Source: Rhizobium sp. L1K21 (GTDB lineage Bacteria > Pseudomonadota > Alphaproteobacteria > Rhizobiales > Rhizobiaceae). Taken from it: a DNA stretch of 64,000 bases. Made by a program: the position numbers and the translations under genes. Of the stretch, positions 36,265 to 47,647 are shown one piece after another (position 1 is the first letter of the stretch; every line of letters begins with the position of its first letter). The notes below the pieces were generated by a model that saw nothing but the letters and a program-made list of their open reading frames with translations, was not told the DNA's origin and did not search any database. The stretch covers positions 310,001-374,000 of the forward strand of contig NZ_JAMXLE010000001.1 in NCBI RefSeq assembly GCF_024055895.1, written 5' to 3'.

Positions 36265-38487
36265 ATGTCACGGACAATGACAAAAGATTCGCTCAATCTG
36301 TTCGGGGAAAGTGCGGCTGTGCGCACGGTGCCGGTTCTGGTGCCGATGCCGGCTCCTGTGCCTTATTCCTACAAAGTGCCGGAACATATGCATGTGGAGC
36401 CGGGCTCCATTGTGCAGGTGCCGCTTGGTCCACGGATTGTGACGGGTGTGGTTTGGGATGACGAGGCTTCTGGCGACAAGGTGGATGCGAAAAAACTGAG
36501 GGCCATCGAGCACGTCTTTGATTGTCCGCCGCTTGCAAAAGACATGCGGGTTTTTCTCGATTGGGTTGCAGCTTACACGATCTCGCCGCCGGGGCTGGTG
36601 GCGCGCATGGCGCTCAGAGCACCCACCGCGTTTGACCCTGAACCGATGGTGGAAGCGCTGCGGCTCGTTTCGAAAGATGTGTCGCGGATGACACCGGCGC
36701 GTGAACGGGTTCTGGAACTCGCATCGGATGGATTTTCGTGGACGCGGCTGGGGCTTGTTCATGCGGCAGGCGTTTCGGCCAGTGTCGTTGACGGGTTGGT
36801 GACGCAAGGGGTTTTCGAAACCGTTTTCCTGCCACCGCCGCCCATTGTGGCGGCCCCCGACCCGGACTATGCCGAACCGCGCCTGGAAGGGCCGCAAAAG
36901 GCTGCCGGGAAGGTGCTGGTAAAATCGGTGGGCAAGGCGACGTTCGGGGTTTCGCTGATCGACGGCGTGACGGGGTCGGGCAAGACCGAAGTCTACTTTG
37001 AGGCCATTGCCGAGACGCTGCGGCAGGGCAAGCAGGTGCTGATTCTGCTGCCGGAAATCGCGCTGACGGCGAGTTTCCTGGACCGCTTTCAGGATCGGTT
37101 CGGCTCCAAGCCTGCTGAATGGCATTCCGATCTTGCGCCCAAAACGCGCGAAAAGGTGTGGCGACAGGTGGTGACCGGCGAAGTGCGGGTGGTGGCCGGT
37201 GCGCGCTCAGCCCTTTTCCTGCCATTTAGCGAGCTTGGGCTGATCATCGTGGATGAAGAGCACGATCCGGCCTTCAAGCAGGAAGATCGCGTATTTTACA
37301 ACGCGCGCGATATGGCCGTGGTGCGCGGACGCATTGGTGATTTTCCGGTCGTGCTGGTTTCGGCGACGCCGTCGGTGGAAAGCCAGGTCAATGCGCTGCA
37401 GGGGCGCTATGAGATGATCCATCTGCCGACGCGTTTCGGCGAGGCGGCCATGCCGGATCTGAAGCTGATTGATATGCGCAAACATCCGCCGGCGCGGGGC
37501 GGGTTCCTGTCGCGTGTGATGCTGAAGGGCATTGCCAAGACGCTGGAAAAGGGCGAGCAGTCGCTGCTCTTTCTCAACCGCAGAGGCTATGCGCCGCTGA
37601 CGCTGTGCCGGGTTTGCGGCCACCGTTTCCAATGCCCGGATTGTTCGAGCTGGCTGGTGGAACACCGGTTTCGCGGGCAAATCCAATGCCACCATTGCGG
37701 ACATTCCGAGCCGACGCCGGACGCCTGCCCGGAATGCGGAACGCTGGATCACCTGGTTGCCTGCGGTCCCGGTGTGGAGCGCATTGCTGAGGAGGTGGAC
37801 AGCCATTTTCCCGATGCGCGCACCATTGTGCTTTCCTCCGACATGGCCGGTGGGGTGAAGCGTCTGCGGCTGGAGCTGGAAGCGATTGCCAAGGGCGAGG
37901 CCGATATCATTATCGGCACCCAGCTGGTGGCCAAGGGGCATAATTTTCCGCTGATGACGCTGGTCGGCATTGTGGATGCTGATCTTGGCCTGGCCAATGG
38001 CGATCCGCGGGCGGCAGAACGTACCTTTCAGCTTTTGAGCCAGGTGACGGGGCGCGCCGGGCGGACCGGCTTGAAGAGCCATGGCCTGATCCAGACCTAT
38101 CAGCCGGGCCATCCGGTGATGCAGGCGATCGTGTCTGGTGATGCGGAGGCTTTTTACGACCGCGAAATCCACGAGCGGGAGAAGGCGCTGTTGCCGCCCT
38201 TCGGGCGGCTGGCATCGGTGATCGTTTCTGCTGCAGACCGGGCAGAGGCAGAGGGCCATGCGCGCGGGCTCAGACGATCGGCACCCAATGCAGACGGGAT
38301 TTCCGTGCTGGGGCCTGCAGAAGCACCGCTTGCGCTGGTGCGCGGGCGCTATCGTTTCCGGCTGCTCATTCACGGGCGGCGCAATTCCGATCTGCAGGCG
38401 TTTTTGCGGGCCATGCTGGCGGCAGGGCCGAAACAGCGTGGCTCGGTGCAGGTGCAACTGGATATCGATCCGCAGAGCTTCCTTTGA
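36265..38487 (+). CDS. priA: primosomal protein N' (PriA helicase)
   Basis: PriA restarts stalled replication forks. The protein, about 740 residues from the ATG at 36265, has the N-terminal DNA 3'-end-binding domain (VPVLVPMPAPVPYSYKVP), Walker A VTGSGKTEVYFEAI, the DEEH box (IIVDEEHDPAFKQ), SATPSVES, the cysteine-rich Zn-binding insert (CRVCGHRFQCPDCSSW ... CHHCGHSEPTPDACPECG) and helicase motifs IIGTQLVAKGHNFP and QVTGRAGR. The frame extends to 36136 but overlaps the ATPase gene; starts at 36265 or 36277 are the most likely. Confidence 0.95.
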   Translation: MSRTMTKDSLNLFGESAAVRTVPVLVPMPAPVPYSYKVPEHMHVEPGSIVQVPLGPRIVTGVVWDDEASGDKVDAKKLRAIEHVFDCPPLAKDMRVFLDWVAAYTISPPGLVARMALRAPTAFDPEPMVEALRLVSKDVSRMTPARERVLELASDGFSWTRLGLVHAAGVSASVVDGLVTQGVFETVFLPPPPIVAAPDPDYAEPRLEGPQKAAGKVLVKSVGKATFGVSLIDGVTGSGKTEVYFEAIAETLRQGKQVLILLPEIALTASFLDRFQDRFGSKPAEWHSDLAPKTREKVWRQVVTGEVRVVAGARSALFLPFSELGLIIVDEEHDPAFKQEDRVFYNARDMAVVRGRIGDFPVVLVSATPSVESQVNALQGRYEMIHLPTRFGEAAMPDLKLIDMRKHPPARGGFLSRVMLKGIAKTLEKGEQSLLFLNRRGYAPLTLCRVCGHRFQCPDCSSWLVEHRFRGQIQCHHCGHSEPTPDACPECGTLDHLVACGPGVERIAEEVDSHFPDARTIVLSSDMAGGVKRLRLELEAIAKGEADIIIGTQLVAKGHNFPLMTLVGIVDADLGLANGDPRAAERTFQLLSQVTGRAGRTGLKSHGLIQTYQPGHPVMQAIVSGDAEAFYDREIHEREKALLPPFGRLASVIVSAADRAEAEGHARGLRRSAPNADGISVLGPAEAPLALVRGRYRFRLLIHGRRNSDLQAFLRAMLAAGPKQRGSVQVQLDIDPQSFL

Positions 38488-38557
38488 GGAGACTGCGGTT
38501 GATGCCGTCTTTCGCATCCGCGATGATGGAAGACGGCACAATTCAATGAGGAGAAAA

Positions 38558-39049
38558 ATGAAAATTCGTATCATTGCCGCGGCAGCTTTCCTGTTTGCCG
38601 GCAACAGTTTTGCCAGTGATATCGTTATCAGCGATTTCAACTGGTACCAGAATGATGGCTATTGCCATTTTCATCGACCGGATCGGACGTTCAATTTCGA
38701 TGATCCGAAGACGTGGCGTTACGTCTTCATGTCCAATCTGCCTTTTGCCGATTTCGACAATCCGCCTGCAACGGCAGAAGAGCTGGCCAAGGCCAAGTTC
38801 AACAGTTTCGAACCGGCCTTCATGATGATCGATCACGGCTTTCACGAAATGGCGATCAAGACGGCAAGCGAGGCGGATGGAAAGCTGAAGATTGTTTACA
38901 CCACCTATGGCGACAAGCCCTATGAGGTGGTTCTGGAGGCAGAGAAGGGTGAAAAGGGCTACGAATCGCAGGCATTTGCAGGCACCATCACGGTTCGCCG
39001 CGATGGCGCTTCTGCGTCGGTCTCCTTCAAGGGCGATTGCGGGGTCTGA
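38558..39049 (+). CDS. exported protein of unknown function
   Basis: This 163-residue protein has a signal peptide (MKIRIIAAAAFLFAGNSFA, cut before SDIVISD). It has two cysteines far apart (DGYCHFHRP and GDCGV) that could form a disulfide, and a mixed beta-rich body. I do not recognise a family. GAGGAG lies a few bases upstream of the ATG at 38558. It follows priA by 70 bp. Confidence 0.7.
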   Translation: MKIRIIAAAAFLFAGNSFASDIVISDFNWYQNDGYCHFHRPDRTFNFDDPKTWRYVFMSNLPFADFDNPPATAEELAKAKFNSFEPAFMMIDHGFHEMAIKTASEADGKLKIVYTTYGDKPYEVVLEAEKGEKGYESQAFAGTITVRRDGASASVSFKGDCGV

Positions 39050-39166
39050 CCGCCTTGTGATCTTTTTGCCATGGGCTGCGGCTTTTGATGGCTCGTGGGG
39101 GCAGGGGCGGTTCGCCTGTGCGAGAAAATGCACTATAGAAGTGGCGCGAAATTTTAGGGGAATTCG

Positions 39167-39955
39167 ATGGAACTGGCATTGCCGCAATGGCCCGCCACAC
39201 TTGGCGCACAAGTCGCGCAGGTTTCGGCACTCGTCACACTCGTTCTTGGCCTGATCTTTCTGGCAACGGCACGTCCGCTGGCGGCGCGTTGGGGATTTGA
39301 CGAACGTGACGGGCGAACGGGCGCTGTGGGCGAATTGCGGGTTGCCGGCGGTTTCATGGCCGGTCTCGGCATTGCCGCCTATCTGTTCGACCAGCCATTT
39401 ATCTATGTGATCCTTGGCAGTGCGCTTGGATTTGCCGCTTTCGGGCGGTTGCTCTCCATGATGTCAGCCTCCGATGGACCAAGCGGGTTCATCAATTTTC
39501 TTCTGTTTCTCCTGCAGGCCGCACTTTCAGCGGCGGCGCTGACATGGCTGTTCGACGTGTGGACGGCGGAATCATCCTTTGCCATGCCGGACGATCAGGC
39601 CGGTATGATTGTTTTTACCGCCAATGTGCTTACCGCAGCTGTTGGCTTCGTTGTCCTTTTTGCGCCCTGGATTGCCATGATGGTGAGCGGGCTGGCGGCG
39701 CAGGAAGGCAAGACCCGGGTGCTGGCCGCCGTGCGCTCCACGGGCGGCTTTCTGATGGGGGCGGGCATTGTCGCGCTTCTCATCTCGAACCCGCTTGCCG
39801 AACTCGCCATGGGCACGGCCTACCTTTTCTCCCTGGCCGGGCGAATTGTTGCTGCGGTGTTTGACCGTGGACGACCCTATTTCAACGGCACGGCTGCCAT
39901 ATTTCAGGCCCTCTTGTGTGCCATCTATCTGGGCCATGTATTCGGTTATTTCTAA
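39167..39955 (+). CDS. membrane protein with two DUF4345-like repeats
   Basis: This 262-residue protein has about eight hydrophobic helices. Two halves resemble each other: VAGGFMAGLGIAAYLFDQP ... GSALGFAAFGRLLS in the first and STGGFLMGAGIVALLISNP ... GTAYLFSLAGRIVA in the second. This GGFxxGxGI / GRxxS pattern is that of DUF4345 and related proteins of unknown role. Upstream of the F1 genes it could be taken for part of the ATP synthase, but no atpI, atpB or atpE signature is present. Confidence 0.65.
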   Translation: MELALPQWPATLGAQVAQVSALVTLVLGLIFLATARPLAARWGFDERDGRTGAVGELRVAGGFMAGLGIAAYLFDQPFIYVILGSALGFAAFGRLLSMMSASDGPSGFINFLLFLLQAALSAAALTWLFDVWTAESSFAMPDDQAGMIVFTANVLTAAVGFVVLFAPWIAMMVSGLAAQEGKTRVLAAVRSTGGFLMGAGIVALLISNPLAELAMGTAYLFSLAGRIVAAVFDRGRPYFNGTAAIFQALLCAIYLGHVFGYF

Positions 39956-40223
39956 GCCGGAAAAGAAGGCTTTTGTGCTGGTTTTGTCAGCCTTGTGCGC
40001 CGATCACGGACAAAAACTGAAGAAGAACTTAAAACCAGTGCGATTCATGGTGCCGCGACGTGTTGCGCGTGCGCACATCCTATGCTAGGAGAACCGCAAA
40101 TTTCAGGGGGACGCGGGCGCACAGCCTGTAAAATCTGAAGTAATTGGCAGCAAAATCAGTGTGTTGACGATCACCTTGTGATGAGTGTCAAGCGCTGAGA
40201 AAAACGAAGAGAAGCTATCGCCC
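39956..40223 (+). promoter_or_regulatory. atp operon upstream region
   Basis: This 268-bp stretch between the DUF4345-like gene and atpH has no frame of interest. TATGCT at 40080-40085 and TTGACG at 40163-40168 are the only promoter-like hexamers I see, and neither has a convincing partner at 16-18 bp. It should contain the main atp promoter. Confidence 0.35.
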
Positions 40224-40784
40224 GTGGCAGACACATCTGAGCTTGTTTCCGGAGTTGCAGAACGATACGCATCATCGCTTTTCGAGCTTGCGCTGGAATC
40301 CAACAGCGTCAAGCAAGTTGAGGACGATCTGGCCGCATTCCAGGCCCTGATCGGATCGAGCGAAGATCTGAAGCGTCTCGTCGAAAGCCCGGTGTTTTCC
40401 GCCGAAGATCAGTTGCGCGCTATCAGCGCCGTTCTTGCAAAAGCGAATATGTCGGGTCTGGCTGCAAACTTCATTAAAGTGGCCGCGCAGAACCGCCGCC
40501 TGTTTGCCGTTCCCGGCATGATCAAGGCGTTCAGCGAGATTGCCGCGCAGCATCGCGGCGAAGTTTCTGCCGATGTTACCTCCGCGCATGCTCTGACGGC
40601 TGTGCAGGAAAGAGAATTGAAGGCGGCGCTCAAGGGCGTCACCGGAAAAGACGTGACACTCAATGTCACGGTTGATGCATCTATCCTTGGTGGGCTGATT
40701 GTAAAGATCGGTTCGCGACAGATCGATACGTCGCTTCGCACCAAACTTTCTACCCTTAAGCTTGCACTGAAAGAGGTTGGCTGA
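40224..40784 (+). CDS. atpH: ATP synthase F1 delta subunit
   Basis: This subunit, 186 residues from the GTG at 40224, links F1 to the peripheral stalk. It starts with [25 protein letters not shown] and ends [23 protein letters not shown], both family signatures. A second in-frame GTG at 40185 would add 13 residues (SSAEKNEEKLSP); the AGAGAAG before 40224 and the usual length favour the shorter form. Its TGA overlaps the atpA ATG. Confidence 0.95.
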   Translation: MADTSELVSGVAERYASSLFELALESNSVKQVEDDLAAFQALIGSSEDLKRLVESPVFSAEDQLRAISAVLAKANMSGLAANFIKVAAQNRRLFAVPGMIKAFSEIAAQHRGEVSADVTSAHALTAVQERELKAALKGVTGKDVTLNVTVDASILGGLIVKIGSRQIDTSLRTKLSTLKLALKEVG

Positions 40785-42313
40785 TGGATATCCGCGCCGC
40801 GGAAATTTCCGCAATTCTTAAAGATCAAATCAAAAATTTCGGCAAAGAGGCGGAAGTCTCCGAAGTCGGCCAGGTTCTTTCCGTCGGTGACGGTATTGCC
40901 CGCGTTTACGGTCTGGACAACGTTCAGGCTGGTGAAATGGTGGAGTTTCCCGGTGGCATCCGGGGTATGGCTCTGAACCTTGAAGCTGACAACGTCGGTG
41001 TGGTTATTTTCGGTGCCGACCGCGACATCAAGGAAGGCGACACTGTCAAGCGCACCGGCGCAATCGTGGACGTTCCGGTTGGTCCGGAACTGCTCGGCCG
41101 CGTTGTTGACGCGCTCGGCAACCCGATTGACGGCAAGGGGCCCATCAAGGCCAAGAAGCGCGCCCGCGTTGACGTCAAGGCGCCCGGTATTATTCCGCGC
41201 AAGTCGGTTCATGAGCCGATGTCCACGGGTCTGAAGGCGATCGACGCTCTGATCCCGGTTGGCCGCGGCCAGCGCGAGCTTGTCATTGGCGACCGCCAGA
41301 CCGGCAAGACCGCTATCATTCTCGACACGTTCCTCAACCAGAAGCCGATCCATGACAATGGCCCGGACGCCGACAAGCTGTTCTGCGTCTATGTTGCTAT
41401 CGGTCAGAAGCGCTCGACGGTTGCCCAGTTCGTGAAGGTTCTCGAAGAGCGCGGCGCTCTGCAGTACTCCATCGTGATTGCTGCGACCGCCTCCGATCCG
41501 GCTCCGATGCAGTACCTCGCACCGTTTGCTGGTTGCGCCATGGGTGAGTACTTCCGTGACAATGGTCAGCATGCGCTGATCGGTTACGACGACCTTTCCA
41601 AACAGGCTGTTGCCTATCGTCAGATGTCGCTGCTGCTGCGCCGCCCGCCGGGCCGCGAAGCTTATCCGGGCGACGTTTTCTACCTGCACTCCCGTCTGCT
41701 CGAGCGCGCTGCAAAGCTCTCCGACGCAAATGGTGCTGGTTCGCTGACGGCTCTGCCGGTTATCGAAACCCAGGGTAACGACGTGTCGGCCTTTATTCCG
41801 ACCAACGTTATCTCGATCACCGATGGTCAGATCTTCCTTGAAACGGACCTGTTCTACCAGGGTATCCGCCCGGCCGTGAACGTCGGTCTGTCGGTTTCCC
41901 GCGTGGGTTCGTCCGCTCAGATCAAGGCCATGAAGCAGGTTGCCGGCTCCATTAAGGGTGAGCTCGCTCAGTACCGCGAAATGGCTGCCTTTGCGCAGTT
42001 CGGTTCGGACCTTGACGCTGCAACGCAGCGCCTTCTGAACCGTGGTGCACGCCTGACGGAACTCCTGAAGCAGCCGCAGTTCTCGCCGCTGAAGACGGAA
42101 GAGCAGGTTTCGGTAATCTTCGCTGGCGTGAACGGCTACCTCGACAAGATCCCGGTTGCCAAGGTTGGCGCTTTCGAGCAGGGTCTGCTTTCTTACCTGC
42201 GCAACGATGGCAAGGAGATCCTTGACACCATTCGCACCGAAAAGGCGATCAGCGACGAGACGAAGGAAAAGCTCAAGGGTGCAATCGACACCTTTGCGAA
42301 ATCCTTCTCTTAA
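40784..42313 (+). CDS. atpA: ATP synthase F1 alpha subunit
   Basis: This 509-residue non-catalytic nucleotide-binding subunit has the N-terminal beta-barrel domain, P-loop [10 protein letters not shown] around residue 170, [14 protein letters not shown] and the DELSEED-region counterpart in the C-terminal helices ([16 protein letters not shown]). The ATG shares an A with the atpH stop. Confidence 0.98.
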   Translation: MDIRAAEISAILKDQIKNFGKEAEVSEVGQVLSVGDGIARVYGLDNVQAGEMVEFPGGIRGMALNLEADNVGVVIFGADRDIKEGDTVKRTGAIVDVPVGPELLGRVVDALGNPIDGKGPIKAKKRARVDVKAPGIIPRKSVHEPMSTGLKAIDALIPVGRGQRELVIGDRQTGKTAIILDTFLNQKPIHDNGPDADKLFCVYVAIGQKRSTVAQFVKVLEERGALQYSIVIAATASDPAPMQYLAPFAGCAMGEYFRDNGQHALIGYDDLSKQAVAYRQMSLLLRRPPGREAYPGDVFYLHSRLLERAAKLSDANGAGSLTALPVIETQGNDVSAFIPTNVISITDGQIFLETDLFYQGIRPAVNVGLSVSRVGSSAQIKAMKQVAGSIKGELAQYREMAAFAQFGSDLDAATQRLLNRGARLTELLKQPQFSPLKTEEQVSVIFAGVNGYLDKIPVAKVGAFEQGLLSYLRNDGKEILDTIRTEKAISDETKEKLKGAIDTFAKSFS

Positions 42314-42344
42314 TCTCGGGCTCTGAAAACAGGACGGAAAACGG

Positions 42345-43220
42345 ATGCCTTCACTAAAGGATCTGAAAAACCGGATCGCCTCCGTCAAGGCGACGCAGAA
42401 GATCACCAAGGCGATGCAGATGGTCGCCGCGGCGAAGCTTCGGCGTGCCCAGGAGGCGGCCGAGGCCGCCCGGCCATACTCGCAGCGCATGAGCGCAGTT
42501 CTTGCGAATATCGCAGCGGCTGCCGGCTCTGACGGTGATGCACCGACGCTGATGACGGGAACGGGCAAGGACCAAACGCACCTTCTGGTCGTCTGCACGG
42601 CTGATCGTGGTCTGTGTGGCGGTTTCAACGCGCAGATTTCCAAGGCTGCCCGCGAACATGCCCGCAAGCTGCTGGCTGAAGGCAAGACGGTCAAGATCTT
42701 CTGCGTCGGCAAAAAAGGCTACGACAGCCTTCGACGCGAATTTGCATCGCTGATCGTCGAGCGCAAGGAACTGCGCGACGTCAAGAAAATCGGTTTTGAA
42801 CATGCTGACGAAATTGGCCGCAAGGTGATTTCGATGTTCGAAGAGGGCGAATTTGATGTTTGCACGCTCTTCTATTCCGAGTTCGTATCGGTGATTTCGC
42901 AGGTTCCGACCGCGCAGCAGCTCATCCCGGCCTCAGTTGAGACCTCGGAAGATGTATCCAGCTCCGCGATCTACGAATATGAGCCTGATGCGGGCGCTAT
43001 TCTGGCGGACCTCATTCCGCGCAATATTTCAGTGCAGATTTTCCGCGCATTGCTGGAAAATGTGGCCGGTGAAATGGGCGCAAAGATGAGCGCGATGGAC
43101 AATGCGACACGCAATGCCGGTGATATGATCAACAAGCTGACGCTCAACTACAACCGTCAGCGCCAGGCGCAGATCACCAAGGAACTGATTGAGATTATTT
43201 CGGGCGCCGAAGCGCTCTAA
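42345..43220 (+). CDS. atpG: ATP synthase F1 gamma subunit
   Basis: This 291-residue central-shaft subunit starts [31 protein letters not shown] and ends in the coiled coil [32 protein letters not shown], the two helices that rotate in the alpha3-beta3 ring. It starts 32 bp after atpA. Confidence 0.98.
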   Translation: MPSLKDLKNRIASVKATQKITKAMQMVAAAKLRRAQEAAEAARPYSQRMSAVLANIAAAAGSDGDAPTLMTGTGKDQTHLLVVCTADRGLCGGFNAQISKAAREHARKLLAEGKTVKIFCVGKKGYDSLRREFASLIVERKELRDVKKIGFEHADEIGRKVISMFEEGEFDVCTLFYSEFVSVISQVPTAQQLIPASVETSEDVSSSAIYEYEPDAGAILADLIPRNISVQIFRALLENVAGEMGAKMSAMDNATRNAGDMINKLTLNYNRQRQAQITKELIEIISGAEAL

Positions 43221-43227
43221 GGTTTGA

Positions 43228-44808
<1,581 letters not shown>

Positions 44809-44882
44809 TGCAATGACCGGCGCGGAGACGATCCGCGCCCCTCATTGAGCTTCAAGTGAACATTCTAGAAAAGTGAAACGCC

Positions 44883-45287
44883 ATGGCTGACAGCTTCAAT
44901 TTCGAACTTGTTTCTCCGGAACGTCTTCTGGTTTCATCCGAAGTCGTGTCGGTCAGCATTCCGGCGACGGAAGGTGAAATGACTGTGATGGCACAGCATT
45001 CACCGGTGATGACGACGATCAAGCCCGGCATCGTGACCGTAAACGGTGTTGACGGCAAAAAAGATCAGTATGTCGTGTTTGGCGGCTTTGCAGATATTCT
45101 GCCTGCGGGTTGCACGCTGCTGGCCGAATCGGCCGTGCATGTGGACGATATCAGCAAGGACGAGCTGGACAGCCGCATTGAGGCTGCCCGCAATGAGCTC
45201 AAGGATGCCCAGCATCACGAGCATCAGTCCAAGCTGGAAGAATTCATTTATCACATGACGTCGCTGAAAGACGCTGTGGTCGAATAA
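44883..45287 (+). CDS. atpC: ATP synthase F1 epsilon subunit
   Basis: This 134-residue subunit has the N-terminal beta-sandwich (MADSFNFELVSPERLLVSSE, VMAQHSPVMTTIKPGIV, YVVFGGFADILPAGCTLLAE) and a C-terminal helical arm that inhibits ATP hydrolysis. It is the last gene of atpHAGDC, with 74 bp to atpD and a terminator after it. The F0 genes are not in the window, as is normal for the order, where the operons are split. Confidence 0.96.
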   Translation: MADSFNFELVSPERLLVSSEVVSVSIPATEGEMTVMAQHSPVMTTIKPGIVTVNGVDGKKDQYVVFGGFADILPAGCTLLAESAVHVDDISKDELDSRIEAARNELKDAQHHEHQSKLEEFIYHMTSLKDAVVE

Positions 45288-45314
45288 GACCGGACCAGGT
45301 TTTTGATTTTCGAG

Positions 45315-45336
45315 CGCCCCGTTTACGGGGCGTTTT
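45315..45336. terminator. intrinsic terminator shared by atpC and the DeoR-type gene
   Basis: The stem CGCCCCG (45315-45321) with CGGGGCG (45326-45332) has a TTTA loop and is followed by TTTTCGTTTT. The loop contains the TAA stop (45323-45325) of the convergent DeoR-type regulator, so the right arm is coding sequence for that gene. On the plus strand it ends the atp transcript. Confidence 0.88.
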
Positions 45337-46132
45337 CGTTTTCCGGTTCCAGGGCGATTACATCTTCGAACTGGCCTGTTTCGATCAGGCGGACTTCGTA
45401 TTCCCTGCAAATATCGCGCAAAGACTGCGGTTTGCAGACGTCGGTCACGAAGGTCTGCACCTGGGAGAGGTGGGCAATGCGCACGGGTGCTGCGCGTTCG
45501 AACTTGGTTGAATCGGCCACAAGGATGACATGGCGTGCATTGGCGATGATGGCCTGTGCGACCTTGACTTCACGCAGGTCGTAGTCGAGTAGCGCGCCGT
45601 CCGCGTCAATGGCGGAAGCGCCGATGATGGCGTAGTCCACCTTGAATTGGCGTATGAAATCGACCGTGGCCTCGCCAACGACGCCACCATCCGTGCCGCG
45701 CACCACGCCGCCGGCAATCACCACCTCAATGCCGGGAAAGACCCGCAGCCGGTTTGCCACATTGATATTATTGGTGATCACCATGAGGTCGCGATGATCG
45801 ACGAGCGCGTCGCCGACTGCTTCCGTCGTGGTGCCGATATTGATGAAGAGCGAGGCATTTTCGGGAATGAGGCTTGCTGTCCGCCGGCCGATTTCCGCCT
45901 TCTCCGATGCGGCGATTGAGCGTCTGGATTCATATTCCATATTCTCATTGCCGCGGGGAAAGATGGCGCCACCGTGGATGCGCGACAGAAGCCGGCCTTC
46001 ACACAGGTCATTCAAATCCTTGCGGATGGTCTGTGGTGTGACGGAAAAGGCAGAGGCGAGATCATCCACCAGCACACGGCCATCCGCCTTGGCGATTTCC
46101 ATGATACGGTTCTGGCGTGGTGTGAGATACAT
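45323..46132 (-). CDS. DeoR/GlpR family transcriptional regulator
   Basis: This 269-residue repressor has the DeoR N-terminal HTH (about 1-57: LTPRQNRIMEIAKADGRVLVDDLASAFSVTPQTIRKDLNDL) and the sugar-phosphate-binding C-terminal domain (SLFINIGTTTEAVGDAL, ITNNINVANRLR, GGVVRGTDGGVVGE). The HTH and effector domains are typical of GlpR. The target operon is not adjacent: neighbours are atpC and the ArsR-type gene. It is divergent from the latter. Confidence 0.88.
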   Translation of the reverse strand: MYLTPRQNRIMEIAKADGRVLVDDLASAFSVTPQTIRKDLNDLCEGRLLSRIHGGAIFPRGNENMEYESRRSIAASEKAEIGRRTASLIPENASLFINIGTTTEAVGDALVDHRDLMVITNNINVANRLRVFPGIEVVIAGGVVRGTDGGVVGEATVDFIRQFKVDYAIIGASAIDADGALLDYDLREVKVAQAIIANARHVILVADSTKFERAAPVRIAHLSQVQTFVTDVCKPQSLRDICREYEVRLIETGQFEDVIALEPENENAP

Positions 46133-46327
46133 TCTTGTGTTTCGCCGCAGTTTAGACAGATGGTATTTATAGGCAGGATTCGTGATAATTCACAAATGCG
46201 GATTGGTGCTTGCGCAAGAATTGAATTATGACTTTTACACACCGGTTTTAATTGACTTCGAAAATACTATAATTCATTAGACGTTTTGCATTTTCCGCAT
46301 AGACTTGGAAAGCGAGGAGAATGGAGC

Positions 46328-46693
46328 ATGGTCTCTGTACAGTTCAAGAGCGGCTCGTCGAGCGACGAACTTGAAACGTTTGCCGAGAGCGCCGGGCGGG
46401 CGAGCGCCTTCCTGAAGGCGATTTCGCACGAGGCACGGCTGATGATCCTGTGCATTCTCGCTGAAGGCGAAAAGAGCGTGACCGAGATTGAGTCCATTCT
46501 CGGTCTTCAGCAGGCCGTCGTGTCGCAGCAGCTTGCACGGCTGCGCCAGGAGGATGTGGTCGAAACGCGCCGTGAAGGGCGGCAGATTTATTACCGCATC
46601 GCCAACCCCGATATCCACGGTATTATCAATGCACTCTACTCCATGTTCTGTCAGACCGCCGGCGTGTGCAACCCCGGTGAAGCGATCAAGTAA
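46328..46693 (+). CDS. ArsR-family regulator, BigR/SqrR persulfide-sensor type
   Basis: This 121-residue winged-helix repressor has the recognition helix QQAVVSQQLARLRQEDVVETRREGRQIYYRI. Counting from the ATG at 46328, cysteines fall at positions 42 (RLMILCILAEGE) and 108 (SMFCQTAG), the exact pair used by BigR (Cys42/Cys108) and SqrR (Cys41/Cys107) to sense persulfides through an intramolecular tetrasulfide. A third Cys (114) is extra. No ArsR-type arsenic or zinc sites are present. It starts 195 bp from the DeoR-type gene (divergent) and ends 36 bp before the LysR gene, so it probably shares a transcript with it. Confidence 0.8.
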   Translation: MVSVQFKSGSSSDELETFAESAGRASAFLKAISHEARLMILCILAEGEKSVTEIESILGLQQAVVSQQLARLRQEDVVETRREGRQIYYRIANPDIHGIINALYSMFCQTAGVCNPGEAIK

Positions 46694-46729
46694 GGGCGGG
46701 CCCTATCGCGTCATACAGCCGGTCGCTTC

Positions 46730-47632
46730 ATGATCGGCAAGCTTGAATATTTCATTGCACTAGCTCGTTTTCGGCACTTTGGCCGCGCTGCTGAAGAATG
46801 CGGCGTCACACAGCCGACCTTTTCAGCGGCAATCCGGCAACTTGAAGAGCAGTTGGGCGTTTTGCTCGTTAAACGGGGTTCGCGCTTTCAGGGGCTGACA
46901 CCGGAGGGTGAACGCGTGCTCGAATGGGCGCGACGCATTGTTGCGGACGCGCGAGCCATGAAAGAGGAAATGCGCACGGCGCGCGACGGGCTTTCCGGAC
47001 ATATCCGCATTGGTGTTATTCCAACAGCACTTGCCGTCGTGCAACGGCTGACGGTGCCGTTTTGCGAGCGTCATCCGGATGTTTCTTTCACCATACGGTC
47101 TGCAACCTCGGAAGAAATCCTGGCGAAACTGGAAAATTTCGAGTTGGATGCGGGCATTACCTATCTTGAAGCCGAGCCGCTTGGCCGCATACAGGCGATA
47201 TCGCTTGCCGAAGAGCGGTATTATCTTGTTTCGGCGCGTAACGGACCGTTTGCGGGACGCAAATCGGTCACGTGGAAAGAGGCCGGGTCGCTGGAGCTAT
47301 GTCTTTTGACCCGCGACATGCAGAACCGGCGTATCGTGGACCGCTATCTGGCAGACGCAGGTGTGACGGTGCGTTCGGCGCTTGAGTCCAATTCAGTGAT
47401 TGCGCTTCTTTCCCATGTCATGACAGGGCGCTGGTCCAGCATTATGCCAGGATCGCTGCTTGATCCGTTCCGCTCCGGGGGCGCTTTTGAAACCATTGCG
47501 CTGACTGAGCCGGTGGGCCGACAGAAGCTGGGATTGGTGACGCGTGTGCTGGATCCCGCGACACCATTGGTCTCGGCGCTTCTTGCGACGGCGCGCTCCA
47601 TAGGTCAAATCGGCTCAAATGATGACGATTGA
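46730..47632 (+). CDS. LysR-type regulator, likely of the formate dehydrogenase operon
   Basis: This 300-residue LysR protein has an N-terminal winged HTH (1-60: YFIALARFRHFGRAAEECGVTQPTFSAAIRQLEEQLG) and a periplasmic-binding-like effector domain (about 90-295). It lies directly before fdsGBA in the same direction, as FdsR does in Cupriavidus, and a 17-bp palindrome overlapping its stop (47631) sits about 63 bp before the predicted fds start site. It is therefore probably the activator of fds; the effector is not known. Confidence 0.85.
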   Translation: MIGKLEYFIALARFRHFGRAAEECGVTQPTFSAAIRQLEEQLGVLLVKRGSRFQGLTPEGERVLEWARRIVADARAMKEEMRTARDGLSGHIRIGVIPTALAVVQRLTVPFCERHPDVSFTIRSATSEEILAKLENFELDAGITYLEAEPLGRIQAISLAEERYYLVSARNGPFAGRKSVTWKEAGSLELCLLTRDMQNRRIVDRYLADAGVTVRSALESNSVIALLSHVMTGRWSSIMPGSLLDPFRSGGAFETIALTEPVGRQKLGLVTRVLDPATPLVSALLATARSIGQIGSNDDD

Positions 47633-47647
47633 TAGATTTTATCTATC
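47631..47647 (+). promoter_or_regulatory. LysR-type operator upstream of fdsG
   Basis: GATAGATTTTATCTATC is an inverted repeat (GATAGA/TCTATC) containing the T-N11-A form of LysR boxes (ATAG-N7-CTAT). TTGACC (47667-47672) downstream could be the -35 element. The centre would then be about 63 bp before transcription start, the standard place for a LysR recognition site. Confidence 0.6.
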
